Assembly (NCBI GenBank): GCA_018436095.1
Contig: JAHDMJ010000018.1
Span: 322,434-386,433, forward strand
Origin: Clostridia bacterium
GTDB lineage: Bacteria > Bacillota > Peptococcia > DRI-13 > UBA5745
Direction: 5' to 3'
DNA: 64,000 nt
In this document: positions 51,998-60,766 of the stretch, one piece after another
Numbering within the stretch: position 1 is the stretch's first letter
Layout: each line of letters opens with the position of its first letter
Notes under the pieces: generated by a model
Databases searched by the model: none
The model's input: the letters and a program-made list of their open reading frames with translations, nothing else
Told to the model about the DNA's origin: nothing
Program-made: the position numbers and the translations under genes

Positions 51998-53158
51998 ATG
52001 GCAAAACGGGATTATTATGAAGTCCTGGGCGTTCAAAAGGGCGCCCAGGACGCCGACCTGAAAAAAGCATACCGTAAGCTGGCCATGCAATACCACCCGG
52101 ATAAGAATCCCGGCAACAAAGAGGCAGAGGAAAAGTTCAAGGAAATCAATGAGGCTTATGAAGTCCTCAGCGACGCCGACAAACGGGCCCGTTATGACCA
52201 ATTCGGCCATGCCGGTGTGGACGGCCAGGCCGGCGCCGGAGGCTTCGGGGGTTTCGGAGGCTTTGGCGGTTTTGGCGATGGCGGCGGTTTCGGCGATATT
52301 TTCGACATGTTTTTTGGCGGTGAAGGCGGTTCCATGGGTGGCGGCAGGCCTAAAGGCCCTCAGCGGGGCGCCGATATGCGCAAGGACATTGAGCTATCCT
52401 TTGAAGAAGCGGCTTTCGGCGCAGAAAAGGATGTGGAAGTGGTACGGGCCGAATCCTGCAGCCGTTGTCAGGGCACGGGGGCCAAAGAAGGCACTACCAA
52501 GAAGCGCTGCGAGAAGTGCGGCGGCAGCGGCCAGGTAAAAACCATGCAAAGGACGCCTTTAGGCACCTTCCAGTCCGTACGTCCCTGTCCCGATTGCGGC
52601 GGCGAGGGTGTGATTATTGAAACTCCCTGTCCGGAGTGCAATGGCCAGGGAAGGGTGCGCAAGCGCAAAACCCTCAAGGTCAAAATCCCTGCCGGCGTGG
52701 ATAATGATTCCCGCATCCGCCTTTCCGGGGAAGGGGAGGCCGGGGCCAGAGGCGGTCCCTCCGGCGATCTGTATATCTTTGTCCGGGTCCGGCCTCATAA
52801 GCTTTTTGAGCGGCGGGGCAACGACGTATATATGGAGATGCCCATCACCTTCACCCAGGCGGCTTTGGGAGCCGATATTCAGGTGGATACCCTGGACGGC
52901 AAAGCCACGCTGAAGGTGCCGGAAGGAGTGCAAACCCATACGCTGCTGCGGCTGAAAGGCAAGGGGATACCCCAGCTCAGAGGCAGCGGCCGGGGGGATC
53001 AATTGGTACGGGTGATTATTGCTACGCCTACTAAGCTGGACCAGCGGCAAAAGGATTTGCTCAAAGATTTCGCCAAAAGCTCCGGCGAGGAAAATTACCG
53101 CTCCCAGGGGAAAAACGGCAAGAAAAACTTCTTTGAGCGGCTCTTTGATAAAGAGTAA
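51998..53158 (+). CDS. dnaJ: co-chaperone DnaJ (Hsp40)
   Basis: 386 residues. The N-terminal J domain has the YHPDKNPGN loop (HPD stimulates DnaK), followed by a Gly/Phe-rich segment, four CxxCxGxG zinc repeats ([32 protein letters not shown]) and the C-terminal peptide-binding domains. Last gene of the heat-shock operon, closed by a terminator 25 bases after the stop. In most Clostridia prmA follows directly; here the neighbour is an accessory island. Confidence 0.98.
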   Translation: MAKRDYYEVLGVQKGAQDADLKKAYRKLAMQYHPDKNPGNKEAEEKFKEINEAYEVLSDADKRARYDQFGHAGVDGQAGAGGFGGFGGFGGFGDGGGFGDIFDMFFGGEGGSMGGGRPKGPQRGADMRKDIELSFEEAAFGAEKDVEVVRAESCSRCQGTGAKEGTTKKRCEKCGGSGQVKTMQRTPLGTFQSVRPCPDCGGEGVIIETPCPECNGQGRVRKRKTLKVKIPAGVDNDSRIRLSGEGEAGARGGPSGDLYIFVRVRPHKLFERRGNDVYMEMPITFTQAALGADIQVDTLDGKATLKVPEGVQTHTLLRLKGKGIPQLRGSGRGDQLVRVIIATPTKLDQRQKDLLKDFAKSSGEENYRSQGKNGKKNFFERLFDKE

Positions 53159-53183
53159 GGGGCGTTAAAACAGGCAAATCAAT

Positions 53184-53237
53184 ACAGGGTGTGATAAAAG
53201 AGCTTTGTTAAGCTGATTTACCGCACCCTGTTTTTTT
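53184..53237 (+). terminator. terminator of the heat-shock operon
   Basis: ACAGGGTG pairs with CACCCTGT, with AGCT/AGCT pairing inside, followed by a run of seven T. Confidence 0.8.
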
Positions 53238-53288
53238 GATGCCTATTAATTAGCTATCAATTACCGTCAATGATTTGAGCCAATGGCT

Positions 53289-53631
53289 TTAATATCTGCC
53301 CAGAAGCCGCAGGAGCCCTAAAGAGGTTATGGGCAGATAAGTGACGATTATCAGGGCCGAAATGGATGGGATCCACGCCGTAAAGCTTGAGGGCCGCCCG
53401 CAAAATAACAACCTTATTGCTGGAAATACCGAACAGTAAATTGCTCCTGCCGGCATAAAGGCAGGAATGGCGGTCACCGGAAGGGATTCAAAGCCGGAGT
53501 ACATGGAGAAAGGTCAGGTTTGTAGTTTGAAAGCCTAGGGTACAGCTACCATGCCCAGGCCCAGAGAGATTCCTACAGGTACGCCGGGCCAGCAAGACAA
53601 ACGCAACGAGAAATAGTACTGCTGTTGCCAT
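53289..53631 (-). pseudogene. decayed TRAP transporter large permease (dctM-like)
   Basis: From ATG 53631, after a GGGAGGGAGG ribosome site, the minus strand reads MATAVLFLVAFVLLA, then in the next frame PGVPVGISLGLGMVAVP and a stop, which together match the N-terminus of DctM permeases. Further on another frame reads ALKLYGVDPIHFG and continues after a frame change as LIIVTYLPIT, matching the late membrane region (compare DPIHFGVIMVVNLAIGF in the intact dctM at 57093). Most of the middle is missing. Just upstream, a frame ending KKIKELEQQTQGSGQDG may be the tail of a dctQ. The remnant is opposite in direction to the intact TRAP genes. Confidence 0.65.
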
Positions 53632-53781
53632 TTAAAAACCTCCCTCCCCGTCTTGGCCAGAGCCTTGGGTCTGCTGCTCCAGCTCTTTGATTTTTTTGAA
53701 CTTCTATCCGGGTGCTCCAGCCTTCAGATAGGGGTAAAAGACAACAAAGTCCTTGTAATGATCATAAGATGGTATTACCTC

Positions 53782-53810
53782 TTGACAACATAGTAGCCTG
53801 GTGTTAAGAT
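53782..53810 (+). promoter_or_regulatory. predicted promoter of the catabolic island operon
   Basis: TTGACA (53782-53787), a 17-base gap and TAAGAT (53805-53810). The leader to the first start codon is about 110 bases. Confidence 0.7.
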
Positions 53811-53820
53811 AGTGCTGAAA

Positions 53821-53837
53821 TCAATTGAGAGAATTGA
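53821..53837. promoter_or_regulatory. candidate operator of the island regulator
   Basis: TCAATT-GAGAG-AATTGA is a perfect 6-5-6 dyad lying at the predicted start of transcription. The FadR-type regulator encoded at 59809 is the likely binder (inference). A half site AATTGA recurs near 55443, upstream of the dehydrogenase gene. Confidence 0.45.
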
Positions 53838-53852
53838 ATAAAAATTAAAAAA

Positions 53853-53867
53853 GCCGCTGTCAGCGGC
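53853..53867. promoter_or_regulatory. GC-rich palindrome in the island leader
   Basis: GCCGCTG-T-CAGCGGC, a perfect 7-1-7 dyad in an otherwise A-rich leader, 60 bases before the start codon. It lacks a T run, so it is more likely a protein site or RNA stabiliser than a terminator. Confidence 0.4.
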
Positions 53868-53927
53868 GGAGAATTCCCAGCAAAGTAGCTTAAAGAAAAG
53901 AATTAAGATAAGGGAGGAGAGTGCTTA

Positions 53928-55199
53928 ATGAAAGAGGTTACCAAAATGGATGTCCTGGAAGGGATGGAGCTCTATGGCAAACCCTGGTTTAACAAGGATT
54001 ATTGGGTATCGCCAATCAATCATGAAGCCGGTATACGGGGGCAGTATCCTGATGAAGTACTGGTCTATGACGTTACGCTCAGGGATGGGGAGCAGACCCC
54101 CGGCGTCTGCTGGAATGAGGACGAGCGGGTTCGCATTGCCCTTGCTTTGGAGGAAATCGGCCTGAAAAGAATTGAGATCGGCATGCCGGTGGTGTCGGAT
54201 ACGATAGGAAAGGCGATTAAGCGTTTGCAGGCCCTGGGCACAAAGCTGGACATGGCGGCGCTGTGCCGTTCCAAAAAGGAGGATATTGACCTTTGCCTGG
54301 ATTTAGGTCTGGGCTCCGTTATTGTGGAGCATCCCATCAATCCTTATCTGTGCCAGCATGCCTTGGAACTCAGTGTGGAAAAATTGCTGGAGCGGTTGAT
54401 TACTTCCATCAGTTATGCCAAGGAAAAAGGCCTTCATGTCAATTTCTTTGGTTGGGATGCGTTTCGCTGCAGTATTCCTTATTTGCAAAAGATTTACGGC
54501 ACGATAATCAAGGAAGCCAAGCCGGATTCCGTGACCCTGACGGATACTTTTGGGGTAGCCTTGCCCGCTGCCGTCAAATACACGCTACAGGAAATGAAAA
54601 AGGTTACCGGTGATACGCCTCTGGAATTCCACGGCCATAATGAATTCGGCTTTGGTACGGCGGCGGCTTTAGCAGCCATCGAAGGGGGAGCCTCCGGTGT
54701 TCATACCGCTATTAATGGTTTGGGAGAACGGACCGGCAATGTACCTACCGAGGAAATCGTGATGTCTTTGGAGGTTTTGTTAGGTGTAAAGACCGGCATC
54801 GGACTGAGTCGGCTTTGTGAAACCTCTAATCTAGTGTCAGAAATTGGCAAGGCGCCTTTGGCAGGAAATAAACCTATCGTCGGAAAATGTTTATCTCAAG
54901 TGGAATCGGGCCTTGTTTCGGATGTGGCCTATCGTATGCGCAAGCTGGGTATAGAGACGGGTATGTCGCCATTTACTCAGGAGTTGGTGGGGGGCCAGCC
55001 TCAGCAGTATTCCATTGGCAAGGGCAGCGGTAAAGCCAACATTATGTATTATCTGGAGAAAAACGGCATTGATCCTGCCGGCGTCAGCAAAGACGAAATG
55101 GCAGATATCCTGGAAGAAGTAAAGACAGAGAGCCGGGTCAGGAAGGCCTTGCTCAGTGAAGCGGATTTGTTGACCATTGTCAATAAAGTCAAAAAATAG
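53928..55199 (+). CDS. DRE-TIM metallolyase, homocitrate/2-isopropylmalate synthase-like
   Basis: 423 residues. A TIM barrel of the HMGL-like family: VYDVTLRDGEQTPGV (catalytic Arg and metal Asp) near 45, HGHNEFGFGTAAALAAIEGG with the metal-binding His-x-His near 230 and INGLGERTGNVPTEE near 262, then a lid and linker region but no LeuA regulatory domain. The Claisen-type branch makes or cleaves 2-alkylmalates from a 2-oxo acid and acetyl-CoA; relatives include NifV, citramalate synthase and Re-citrate synthase, and which of them this resembles most cannot be told by eye. Its place at the head of a TRAP uptake operon suggests a catabolic or anaplerotic use. GGGAGGAGAGTG precedes the ATG. Confidence 0.82.
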   Translation: MKEVTKMDVLEGMELYGKPWFNKDYWVSPINHEAGIRGQYPDEVLVYDVTLRDGEQTPGVCWNEDERVRIALALEEIGLKRIEIGMPVVSDTIGKAIKRLQALGTKLDMAALCRSKKEDIDLCLDLGLGSVIVEHPINPYLCQHALELSVEKLLERLITSISYAKEKGLHVNFFGWDAFRCSIPYLQKIYGTIIKEAKPDSVTLTDTFGVALPAAVKYTLQEMKKVTGDTPLEFHGHNEFGFGTAAALAAIEGGASGVHTAINGLGERTGNVPTEEIVMSLEVLLGVKTGIGLSRLCETSNLVSEIGKAPLAGNKPIVGKCLSQVESGLVSDVAYRMRKLGIETGMSPFTQELVGGQPQQYSIGKGSGKANIMYYLEKNGIDPAGVSKDEMADILEEVKTESRVRKALLSEADLLTIVNKVKK

Positions 55200-55218
55200 G
55201 TGAAAAGGAGGAATAGAT

Positions 55219-55398
55219 ATGCCGGTAGTAAGAATTGATTGGACGGAAGGCAGAACGGTAGAGCAGAAAAAGAAGTTAATCCAAAACATTACAAAAGAAA
55301 TTCACGAGACCACAGGAGTGCCGAAAGAACGAATCATTATACTGATTAATGATCTGCCTGCTACCAATGTGGGGCTGGATGGCGAACCCAGAGGATAA
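55219..55398 (+). CDS. 4-oxalocrotonate tautomerase-like enzyme
   Basis: 59 residues beginning MPVVRIDW, so removal of Met exposes the catalytic Pro1 of the tautomerase superfamily; the RTVEQKKKLIQNITKEI helix and the VPKERIIILINDLP strand are also typical. These small oligomeric enzymes move double bonds in 2-oxo acids (enol/keto) or act on related unsaturated acids. AAAAGGAGGAATAGAT precedes the ATG, 19 bases after the upstream stop. Short, but pattern, ribosome site and operon position all support it. Confidence 0.85.
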   Translation: MPVVRIDWTEGRTVEQKKKLIQNITKEIHETTGVPKERIIILINDLPATNVGLDGEPRG

Positions 55399-55490
55399 AA
55401 GGTGTATTTTAAAAAATCAAAATAGTATGATAAGACCTATTTGAATTGATACTACCACCATATATACCATGGAAAAAGGAGGGGTAACCG

Positions 55491-56564
55491 ATGTCTGTTG
55501 AATACATAGCAGAAAGTGATAAATTGACCGAGTTTTGTAAGGAATTACTTATACAGTATGGGATGTCCTCATCTGATGCCCTAGTTTTGGCTCAATCCTT
55601 AGTGACGGCGGATATGCGAGGGGTCAAAAGCCACGGTGTCATTCGGATCCAGCTCTATCTTGATCAGATAAGGACAGGCTCCATTAATGTCAATGCCCGC
55701 CTTTGCCTGCTTAAAGAAACAGCAACCACAGCAGTGTTGGATGGCGATAATGGTTCCGGCCAGGTAATCAGCCAAAAGGCTGTTGCTCTAGCAAGGGATA
55801 AAGCCCAAAAGTCCGGTTTGAGCTTTGTCACTGTTCGGCGGTCTAATCATTTTGGAGCGGCCGGCTATTGGAGTCAGCTATTGGCCGGAGAAGATATGAT
55901 TGGTTTTGCCGCAACCAATACTCAGCCTGTATTAGCCGCCCCGGCCGGTAAAACTGCTATATTAGGCAATAACCCTTTTTCAGTGGCTATACCCTCCGGA
56001 AAGCATGCCGGTTTTTGCTTGGATATAGCCAATGGCATTATGGCATTAGGCAAAATCATGGAATACCAACAACTGAAGAAGCCCTTTCCGGAAAATTGTT
56101 GGCTTGATTCCCAAGGTAATCCGACCACTGATTCTATGGCTAATTATTGGTCAAAATTTATCGGCTTGCCTTTCGGTCTTCACAAAGGCTTTGGCTTAGC
56201 CGTTATCATAGAAGCCATCACTTCTTTACTTGCCGACGGAGCTGTAGCAGCGGCTATACCCGACGCTTACGAGGTTGAAAAGAAAAATGAAGTTACCCAT
56301 AGCTTTGTTGCTATTAATATTCAGAACTTTAGTGAGTTGGAGGCCTACAAACAAAGAGTTGACCAATTTATTGATTACCTTCATCAGTGCCCTGTCCGGG
56401 AGCCAGGGGAGAGGATTTATTATCCCGGGGAAATTGAGCAGGTGTCTTATATACGGTCTGCAGAAAAAGGCGTTCGGGTAGCTCAGGCAACCCGGGATTA
56501 TTTGATCGAAAAAGCGGCGGCTAAAGGATTGGACGGCTCTCAGGTATTTTTGCCGCTAAAATAG
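55491..56564 (+). CDS. Ldh family (malate/L-lactate-type) dehydrogenase
   Basis: 357 residues of the NAD(P)-dependent Ldh_2 family (PF02615), unrelated to classical lactate dehydrogenase: DMRGVKSHGVIRIQLYLDQI near 37-56, SNHFGAAGYWS near 115 with the catalytic His, AATNTQPVLAAPAGK and NNPFSVAIPSG. Members oxidise malate, lactate, sulfolactate, ureidoglycolate or 2,3-diketogulonate. The TRAP genes next to it suggest the substrate is an imported 2-hydroxy or 2-oxo acid. AAAGGAGGGGTAACCG precedes the ATG. Confidence 0.87.
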   Translation: MSVEYIAESDKLTEFCKELLIQYGMSSSDALVLAQSLVTADMRGVKSHGVIRIQLYLDQIRTGSINVNARLCLLKETATTAVLDGDNGSGQVISQKAVALARDKAQKSGLSFVTVRRSNHFGAAGYWSQLLAGEDMIGFAATNTQPVLAAPAGKTAILGNNPFSVAIPSGKHAGFCLDIANGIMALGKIMEYQQLKKPFPENCWLDSQGNPTTDSMANYWSKFIGLPFGLHKGFGLAVIIEAITSLLADGAVAAAIPDAYEVEKKNEVTHSFVAINIQNFSELEAYKQRVDQFIDYLHQCPVREPGERIYYPGEIEQVSYIRSAEKGVRVAQATRDYLIEKAAAKGLDGSQVFLPLK

Positions 56565-56598
56565 CGGGTGTACAAACATTAATAAGGAGAGGTTGCCA

Positions 56599-57096
56599 AT
56601 GAAAGTTTTAAAATGGCTGGATCGTTATGGCGAAGAAGTATTAATATCCTTACTGCTGGCGGTTATTGTTCTGCTGATGACGATTCAAGTCATCATGAGG
56701 TATTGCTTTAGCAATTCGCTGTCTTGGTCCGAGGAACTTTCCCGTTACCTGTTTATTTGGTTCACTTTTCTAGGTATTAGCTATTCCATCCGCTACAATC
56801 TTCATTTAAAAGTAGATATTATTTACAACCTGCTGCCAAAATACAGGCCATATTTGATGGCTATTTCTGACTTCTTATTTCTTGTCTACCTCCTTTATAT
56901 GATCGAGCCCGGCTTCCGGATGCTGAACACATTGAAAAATACCGGTCAGACCAGTACTGCTATAAAGATACCTATTTATATCGTCTATGCTTCACTATTG
57001 ACCGGATATTTACTTGCTATTTTGCGTTTGGCACAAAAGTACCTACAAAAATACAAAGAAGGAAGACAATCTGATGGGGAGATGACGAAATCATGA
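56599..57096 (+). CDS. dctQ: TRAP transporter small permease
   Basis: 165 residues with four membrane segments and the family motif SWSEELSRYLFIWFTFLG (about 46-63). It couples with DctM in tripartite ATP-independent periplasmic transporters, which import organic acids with sodium ions or protons. ATG at 56599 has AAGGAGAGG before it; a TTG six bases earlier is not needed. The last four bases overlap the dctM start. Confidence 0.9.
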   Translation: MKVLKWLDRYGEEVLISLLLAVIVLLMTIQVIMRYCFSNSLSWSEELSRYLFIWFTFLGISYSIRYNLHLKVDIIYNLLPKYRPYLMAISDFLFLVYLLYMIEPGFRMLNTLKNTGQTSTAIKIPIYIVYASLLTGYLLAILRLAQKYLQKYKEGRQSDGEMTKS

Positions 57097-58382
57097 TTCT
57101 TATTCTATTTGCAGTATTTTTCTTTCTACTATTGATTTCAGTTCCAATAGGAATATCAATCTCCATTACCTCTTTAATTCCTTACTTTTTGCAGCCCAGT
57201 TTTGCGGCCAGCTCCGGCTATATTTTTCGCAATCTGGTTTCAGGAATTGATTCTTATGTCCTTTTAGCCATTCCGTTATTTATCCTTTCCGGCAACTTAA
57301 TGGCTAAAGGCGGCATTTCCGAACGCATTTTTAATTTTTTTGCCTATTTTATTGGGAATAAGACAGGCGGCCTACCCACCGCCGTCATTATCAGTTGTTT
57401 GTTCTATGGCGCTATTTCCGGCTCAGGACCTGCTACAGTAGCGGCAGTAGGCGCAATGACCATTCCCTATCTAACCAAGTTGGGCTACGACCAAAAATTT
57501 GTGGTAGCTATGGTAGCTACTGCTGGCGGTTTAGGAGTTATCATTCCTCCTAGCATTCCTTTTGTTGCCTATGGTCTTTCTTCTGGTCAATCGGTGGGAG
57601 ATTTGTTTATTGCCGGCGTGTTTCCCGGTCTTCTTATTGGGCTTTGCCTGATAATCTATTCCTATTATCATTGCCGCAAGCACGGAGAAGACAAAGAGAA
57701 GCTGGAACAGGCTCATCATCAGTTAAGGGCAAAGGGTTTTTTTCAGCTCTTTAAGTATAGCTTTTTTGCTTTGCTAGCGCCGGTAATCATTTTAGGAGGT
57801 ATCTACGGGGGGATCGTTACTCCTACAGAAGCAGCAGATATTTCTGTGGTCTACGCTTTCGTCGTAAGCTTCTTTATCTATAGAAGCCTGAAGCTTACTG
57901 ACCTTAAAGAAATTTTTCGGGACACTATCCGCTCTTCGGTACCCATGCTGATGATCGCTTCTGCTGCTACCGTCTTTGGGCGTGTACTGACTCTGCTCCA
58001 AGCACCGCAAAATATAGCAGCCGCCATTACCGGCACTATCTCCTCGCCTCTGCTTATCTTATTGATCATCAATATATTCCTCTTATTTGTAGGGATGATC
58101 ATGGATGCGATGTCGGCCATTCTTATTCTCACTCCGATTTTTTTGCCTATAATTATAGCTATAGGTATGGATCCCATCCATTTTGGGGTGATCATGGTGG
58201 TAAACTTGGCTATCGGCTTTGTCACCCCACCGGTGGGGGTCAACCTTTATGTAGCTAGCACTATGTTCAAATTGCCTATAACAGAGGTATCTAGGCGAGC
58301 CCTGCCCTTTGTTGGCGCCTTTATCTTTGCGTTGCTACTTATCACTTACATACCGGCCATTAGCCTGATTTTGATTCCCTAA
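57093..58382 (+). CDS. dctM: TRAP transporter large permease
   Basis: 429 residues and about 12 membrane segments, full length for DctM, the transport channel. Family blocks: SVPIGISISITSLIP at the N-terminus, IPLFILSGNLMAKGGIS, SGSGPATVAAVGAMTIP, GVIIPPSIPFVAYG, and the late DPIHFGVIMVVNLAIGFVTPP. The start overlaps dctQ by 4 bases. A degenerate second copy of such a gene lies at 53289-53631. Confidence 0.95.
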   Translation: MILILFAVFFFLLLISVPIGISISITSLIPYFLQPSFAASSGYIFRNLVSGIDSYVLLAIPLFILSGNLMAKGGISERIFNFFAYFIGNKTGGLPTAVIISCLFYGAISGSGPATVAAVGAMTIPYLTKLGYDQKFVVAMVATAGGLGVIIPPSIPFVAYGLSSGQSVGDLFIAGVFPGLLIGLCLIIYSYYHCRKHGEDKEKLEQAHHQLRAKGFFQLFKYSFFALLAPVIILGGIYGGIVTPTEAADISVVYAFVVSFFIYRSLKLTDLKEIFRDTIRSSVPMLMIASAATVFGRVLTLLQAPQNIAAAITGTISSPLLILLIINIFLLFVGMIMDAMSAILILTPIFLPIIIAIGMDPIHFGVIMVVNLAIGFVTPPVGVNLYVASTMFKLPITEVSRRALPFVGAFIFALLLITYIPAISLILIP

Positions 58383-58406
58383 ACATCTTATAAGGAGGAT
58401 ATGTTT

Positions 58407-59483
58407 ATGAAAAAAACCATGTTATCAATCTTAGCTGTTTTATTACTCTTCTTTTTGGCCGGCTGCGGTGCTAGTGCTAATTCCGGTGCAGCGCCCGATG
58501 GTACCGGTGCTGCTAACGGCTCTGCCAACCTTGCTGCATCGCCGGCTAATCAACCGGAAGCATATGTTATCACTTTGGGGCACTCTACAACCGAGCAATC
58601 TTCTAATCAGTTTGGATCCTTAAAATTCAAGGAGTATGTGGAGGAAAAATCCGGTGGCCGTATTACTGTCCAGATTTATCCCAATGCTCAGTTGGGCGCT
58701 GATCGGGAAATGTTGGAAGGAGTACAAACAGGCCAAATCACCATGATGAATACTGGCAATGTAGCTCATGCCAATTTTGTTAAAGAGATTTCCGTGTTGG
58801 ATTGTCCTTTCGCTTTTGAAGATAACCTAGAAGCCAGAGCAATTTTTGCGGAGCCCAATTTTCTGGCAGCTTTATCTCAGCGGTATGAAGCCAACGGCTT
58901 TAAATTTCTAGGGATGACGGACCAAGGATTCCGTACCTTAACAGCTAATAAAGCGGTGCACATCCCCAATGACATCAAAGGAATGAAGATTCGCACAGTA
59001 GAAAACAAATATCAAATGGCTATCTGGAAATACCTGGGTGCTAATCCTACCCCCTTGGCCTTCAATGAGCTTTATACAGCCTTGCAGCAAGGTGCGGTAG
59101 ATGCTCAAGAAAATCCTATTGAGTTGATTTATACTCAGAAATTTTATGAACAGCAGAAATATGTCATTTCTACCAATCATATCTTCCAGGCCACTTTATG
59201 GGTTATGAATCTTGACTTTTTTAATAACTTACCGGTGGAACTCCAGAAGATCGTAACTGAAAGTATGGCTCTAGCAGCCCAAGAAACCAATGAATATAAT
59301 GACGAAAATGTGGCTGGATTCAAACAAGTCATAAGCGATTATGGTGCCCAATTCATTGAGTTGACTACAGAAGAATTAACCCAGTTTAAAGAAATGGCTA
59401 AAGGAGTTTGGGATATGGTTGAAGCCGATTATCCGGAAATGTATGCAATATTTGCGTCGTCGTTAGAAGCAATAAAGCAGTAA
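58407..59483 (+). CDS. dctP: TRAP transporter substrate-binding lipoprotein
   Basis: 358 residues. Signal peptide with lipobox FLAGC (Cys20), a Ser/Ala/Gly linker, then the DctP fold: LGHSTTEQSSNQFGSLKFKE, GGRITVQIYPNAQLGADREM, and the carboxylate-binding arginine region KGMKIRTVENKYQM. It delivers an organic acid to the membrane permeases. ATG at 58407 has GGAGG 8 bases upstream; an ATG at 58401 is too close to that site. Gene order Q-M-P is less common than P-Q-M. Confidence 0.92.
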   Translation: MKKTMLSILAVLLLFFLAGCGASANSGAAPDGTGAANGSANLAASPANQPEAYVITLGHSTTEQSSNQFGSLKFKEYVEEKSGGRITVQIYPNAQLGADREMLEGVQTGQITMMNTGNVAHANFVKEISVLDCPFAFEDNLEARAIFAEPNFLAALSQRYEANGFKFLGMTDQGFRTLTANKAVHIPNDIKGMKIRTVENKYQMAIWKYLGANPTPLAFNELYTALQQGAVDAQENPIELIYTQKFYEQQKYVISTNHIFQATLWVMNLDFFNNLPVELQKIVTESMALAAQETNEYNDENVAGFKQVISDYGAQFIELTTEELTQFKEMAKGVWDMVEADYPEMYAIFASSLEAIKQ

Positions 59484-59590
59484 TTTAATACCGGTGAAGG
59501 AAGGTATGAAGCTGTTATAAGTCGGCGTAAAATAGTTGGATATTCCAAGTTTTAAGGTGTATGTAATTTCCTTGTGTAGGCTGTCTTTCC

Positions 59591-59622
59591 GTACAAACGA
59601 AACTTGAAATTGTGCACAAAAT
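59591..59622. repeat. solitary unit related to the intergenic repeat family
   Basis: ACAAACGAAACTTGAAATTG followed by TGCACAAAA matches the inverted-arm unit of subtype B (compare 4225 and 61704) but stands alone in the gap between dctP and the FadR-type gene. Confidence 0.5.
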
Positions 59623-59714
59623 CCAAAGGGGGGTGAGGCACTAGCTTTTTGATGTGCCTAGGCGAGGATAGCACACTTACGCTCTGTCCTGATTAATCCT
59701 CTTATAAAAGAATA

Positions 59715-59744
59715 TTGGCGGTAAATCGTATCCTATGTTATACT
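59715..59744 (+). promoter_or_regulatory. predicted promoter of the FadR-type regulator
   Basis: TTGGCG (59715-59720), an 18-base gap and TATACT (59739-59744). Confidence 0.5.
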
Positions 59745-59808
59745 TATTAAGGATTGGCATTACCATCATACAGTAATGCCTAGAAAACATGGGATTGGTG
59801 GGATAAGT

Positions 59809-60516
59809 GTGGAGGATAAATTCAAAAAAATAAAGCGTTCGACGGTTTCTGATACGATTATTGAGCAAATAAAGCAAATGATTCTGGAAGAAAAGCTGTT
59901 GCCCGGCGAGAGATTGCCCTCGGAAAGAGAGTTGGCAGATATGCTGGGAGTCAGCCGGCCGCCGGTGCGGGAAGCCCTTAAAGCTCTTGCTACTTTAAAA
60001 ATCGTGGATATTCGAGTTGGCGAAGGCACTTTTTTAAACAGTGGTGAAGATAAATTGATATTAGATTTTTTCCAGCTGAAAAATCTCCAAATGAAATTTG
60101 GTGTTTCCGGTCTGGTGGAAGCTAGATGTTTTTTAGAGGCTGCTATTGTGGATCTGGCAGCTCAGCGCCGGGATGAGCGGGATCTGGAACGTATAGAGGA
60201 GAGCTTCAATAATACCTTAAACTATGAAGAAAATCCGGAAGCCTTTTTAAAAGCAGATTTTGAGTTCCATATGGCGATTGCCGAGGCAGCAAAAAATGCT
60301 TATTTGTCGGAAATGCTGGATACCACTAGGGATCTTTTGCTGGAATACAATAAAACGGTGATTGCTCGGCCCAACCAGATGGTTAGAGCAACTGAGGGCC
60401 ACCGCAATATTTTTATGGCGATTAAAGAAAAGGACACAAAAAAGGCTAAGCAGGAAATGAGGAGACACATAGAAATGCTGATGCTGGAGGAGAATCTGCC
60501 GGCGGCTGAAAATTGA
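59809..60516 (+). CDS. FadR/GntR-family regulator with FCD domain
   Basis: 235 residues. An N-terminal GntR winged helix (LLPGERLPSERELADMLGVS and RPPVREALKALATL) and a C-terminal FCD ligand domain with the metal-binding pattern DFEFHMAIAEAAKN and GHRNIFMAIKEKD. Such regulators sense organic acids, often the substrate of the operon they control; the dicarboxylate-like TRAP operon upstream is the natural target. GTG at 59809 is preferred because GGTGGG lies upstream; an ATG at 59776 has no ribosome site. A strong terminator follows. Confidence 0.87.
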   Translation: MEDKFKKIKRSTVSDTIIEQIKQMILEEKLLPGERLPSERELADMLGVSRPPVREALKALATLKIVDIRVGEGTFLNSGEDKLILDFFQLKNLQMKFGVSGLVEARCFLEAAIVDLAAQRRDERDLERIEESFNNTLNYEENPEAFLKADFEFHMAIAEAAKNAYLSEMLDTTRDLLLEYNKTVIARPNQMVRATEGHRNIFMAIKEKDTKKAKQEMRRHIEMLMLEENLPAAEN

Positions 60517-60543
60517 GCGCGGAAAAGTTCGTAAAACAAAAAT

Positions 60544-60599
60544 AAAATAAAATCGGAACATCATCCTATGAAGGGACGAGGTTCCGATTTTATTTTTGC
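60544..60599 (+). terminator. terminator of the FadR-type gene
   Basis: A 15-base stem, AATAAAATCGGAAC with GTTCCGATTTTATT, followed by TTTGCA. The stretch 60600-60700 after it holds only short imperfect repeats of AAAGCCTGAA type. Confidence 0.85.
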
Positions 60600-60707
60600 A
60601 TACTAGCTATTTTTTTATGCAGATGCATCAAACTAAAGCCTGAAGCTCAAGCTTGCGCCTAAAGGCTGAAACTAAAGCCTAATCCCGGCTGGTAATGGGC
60701 AGTAACC

Positions 60708-60766
60708 AAAGCAAATTCCATTTGTGTTCAAGGAATCCATAGCTGGGTGAGCAATTTTTACGTTTG
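60708..60766. repeat. left half of a subtype B repeat element, split by a group II intron
   Basis: Two direct units, GCAAATTCCATTTGTG near 60709 and GAGCAATTTTTACGTTTG ending at 60766, about 41 bases apart. The sequence stops at the intron boundary and resumes at 61573. Joining 60766 to 61573 restores the arrangement of the 4 kb copy. Confidence 0.6.
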
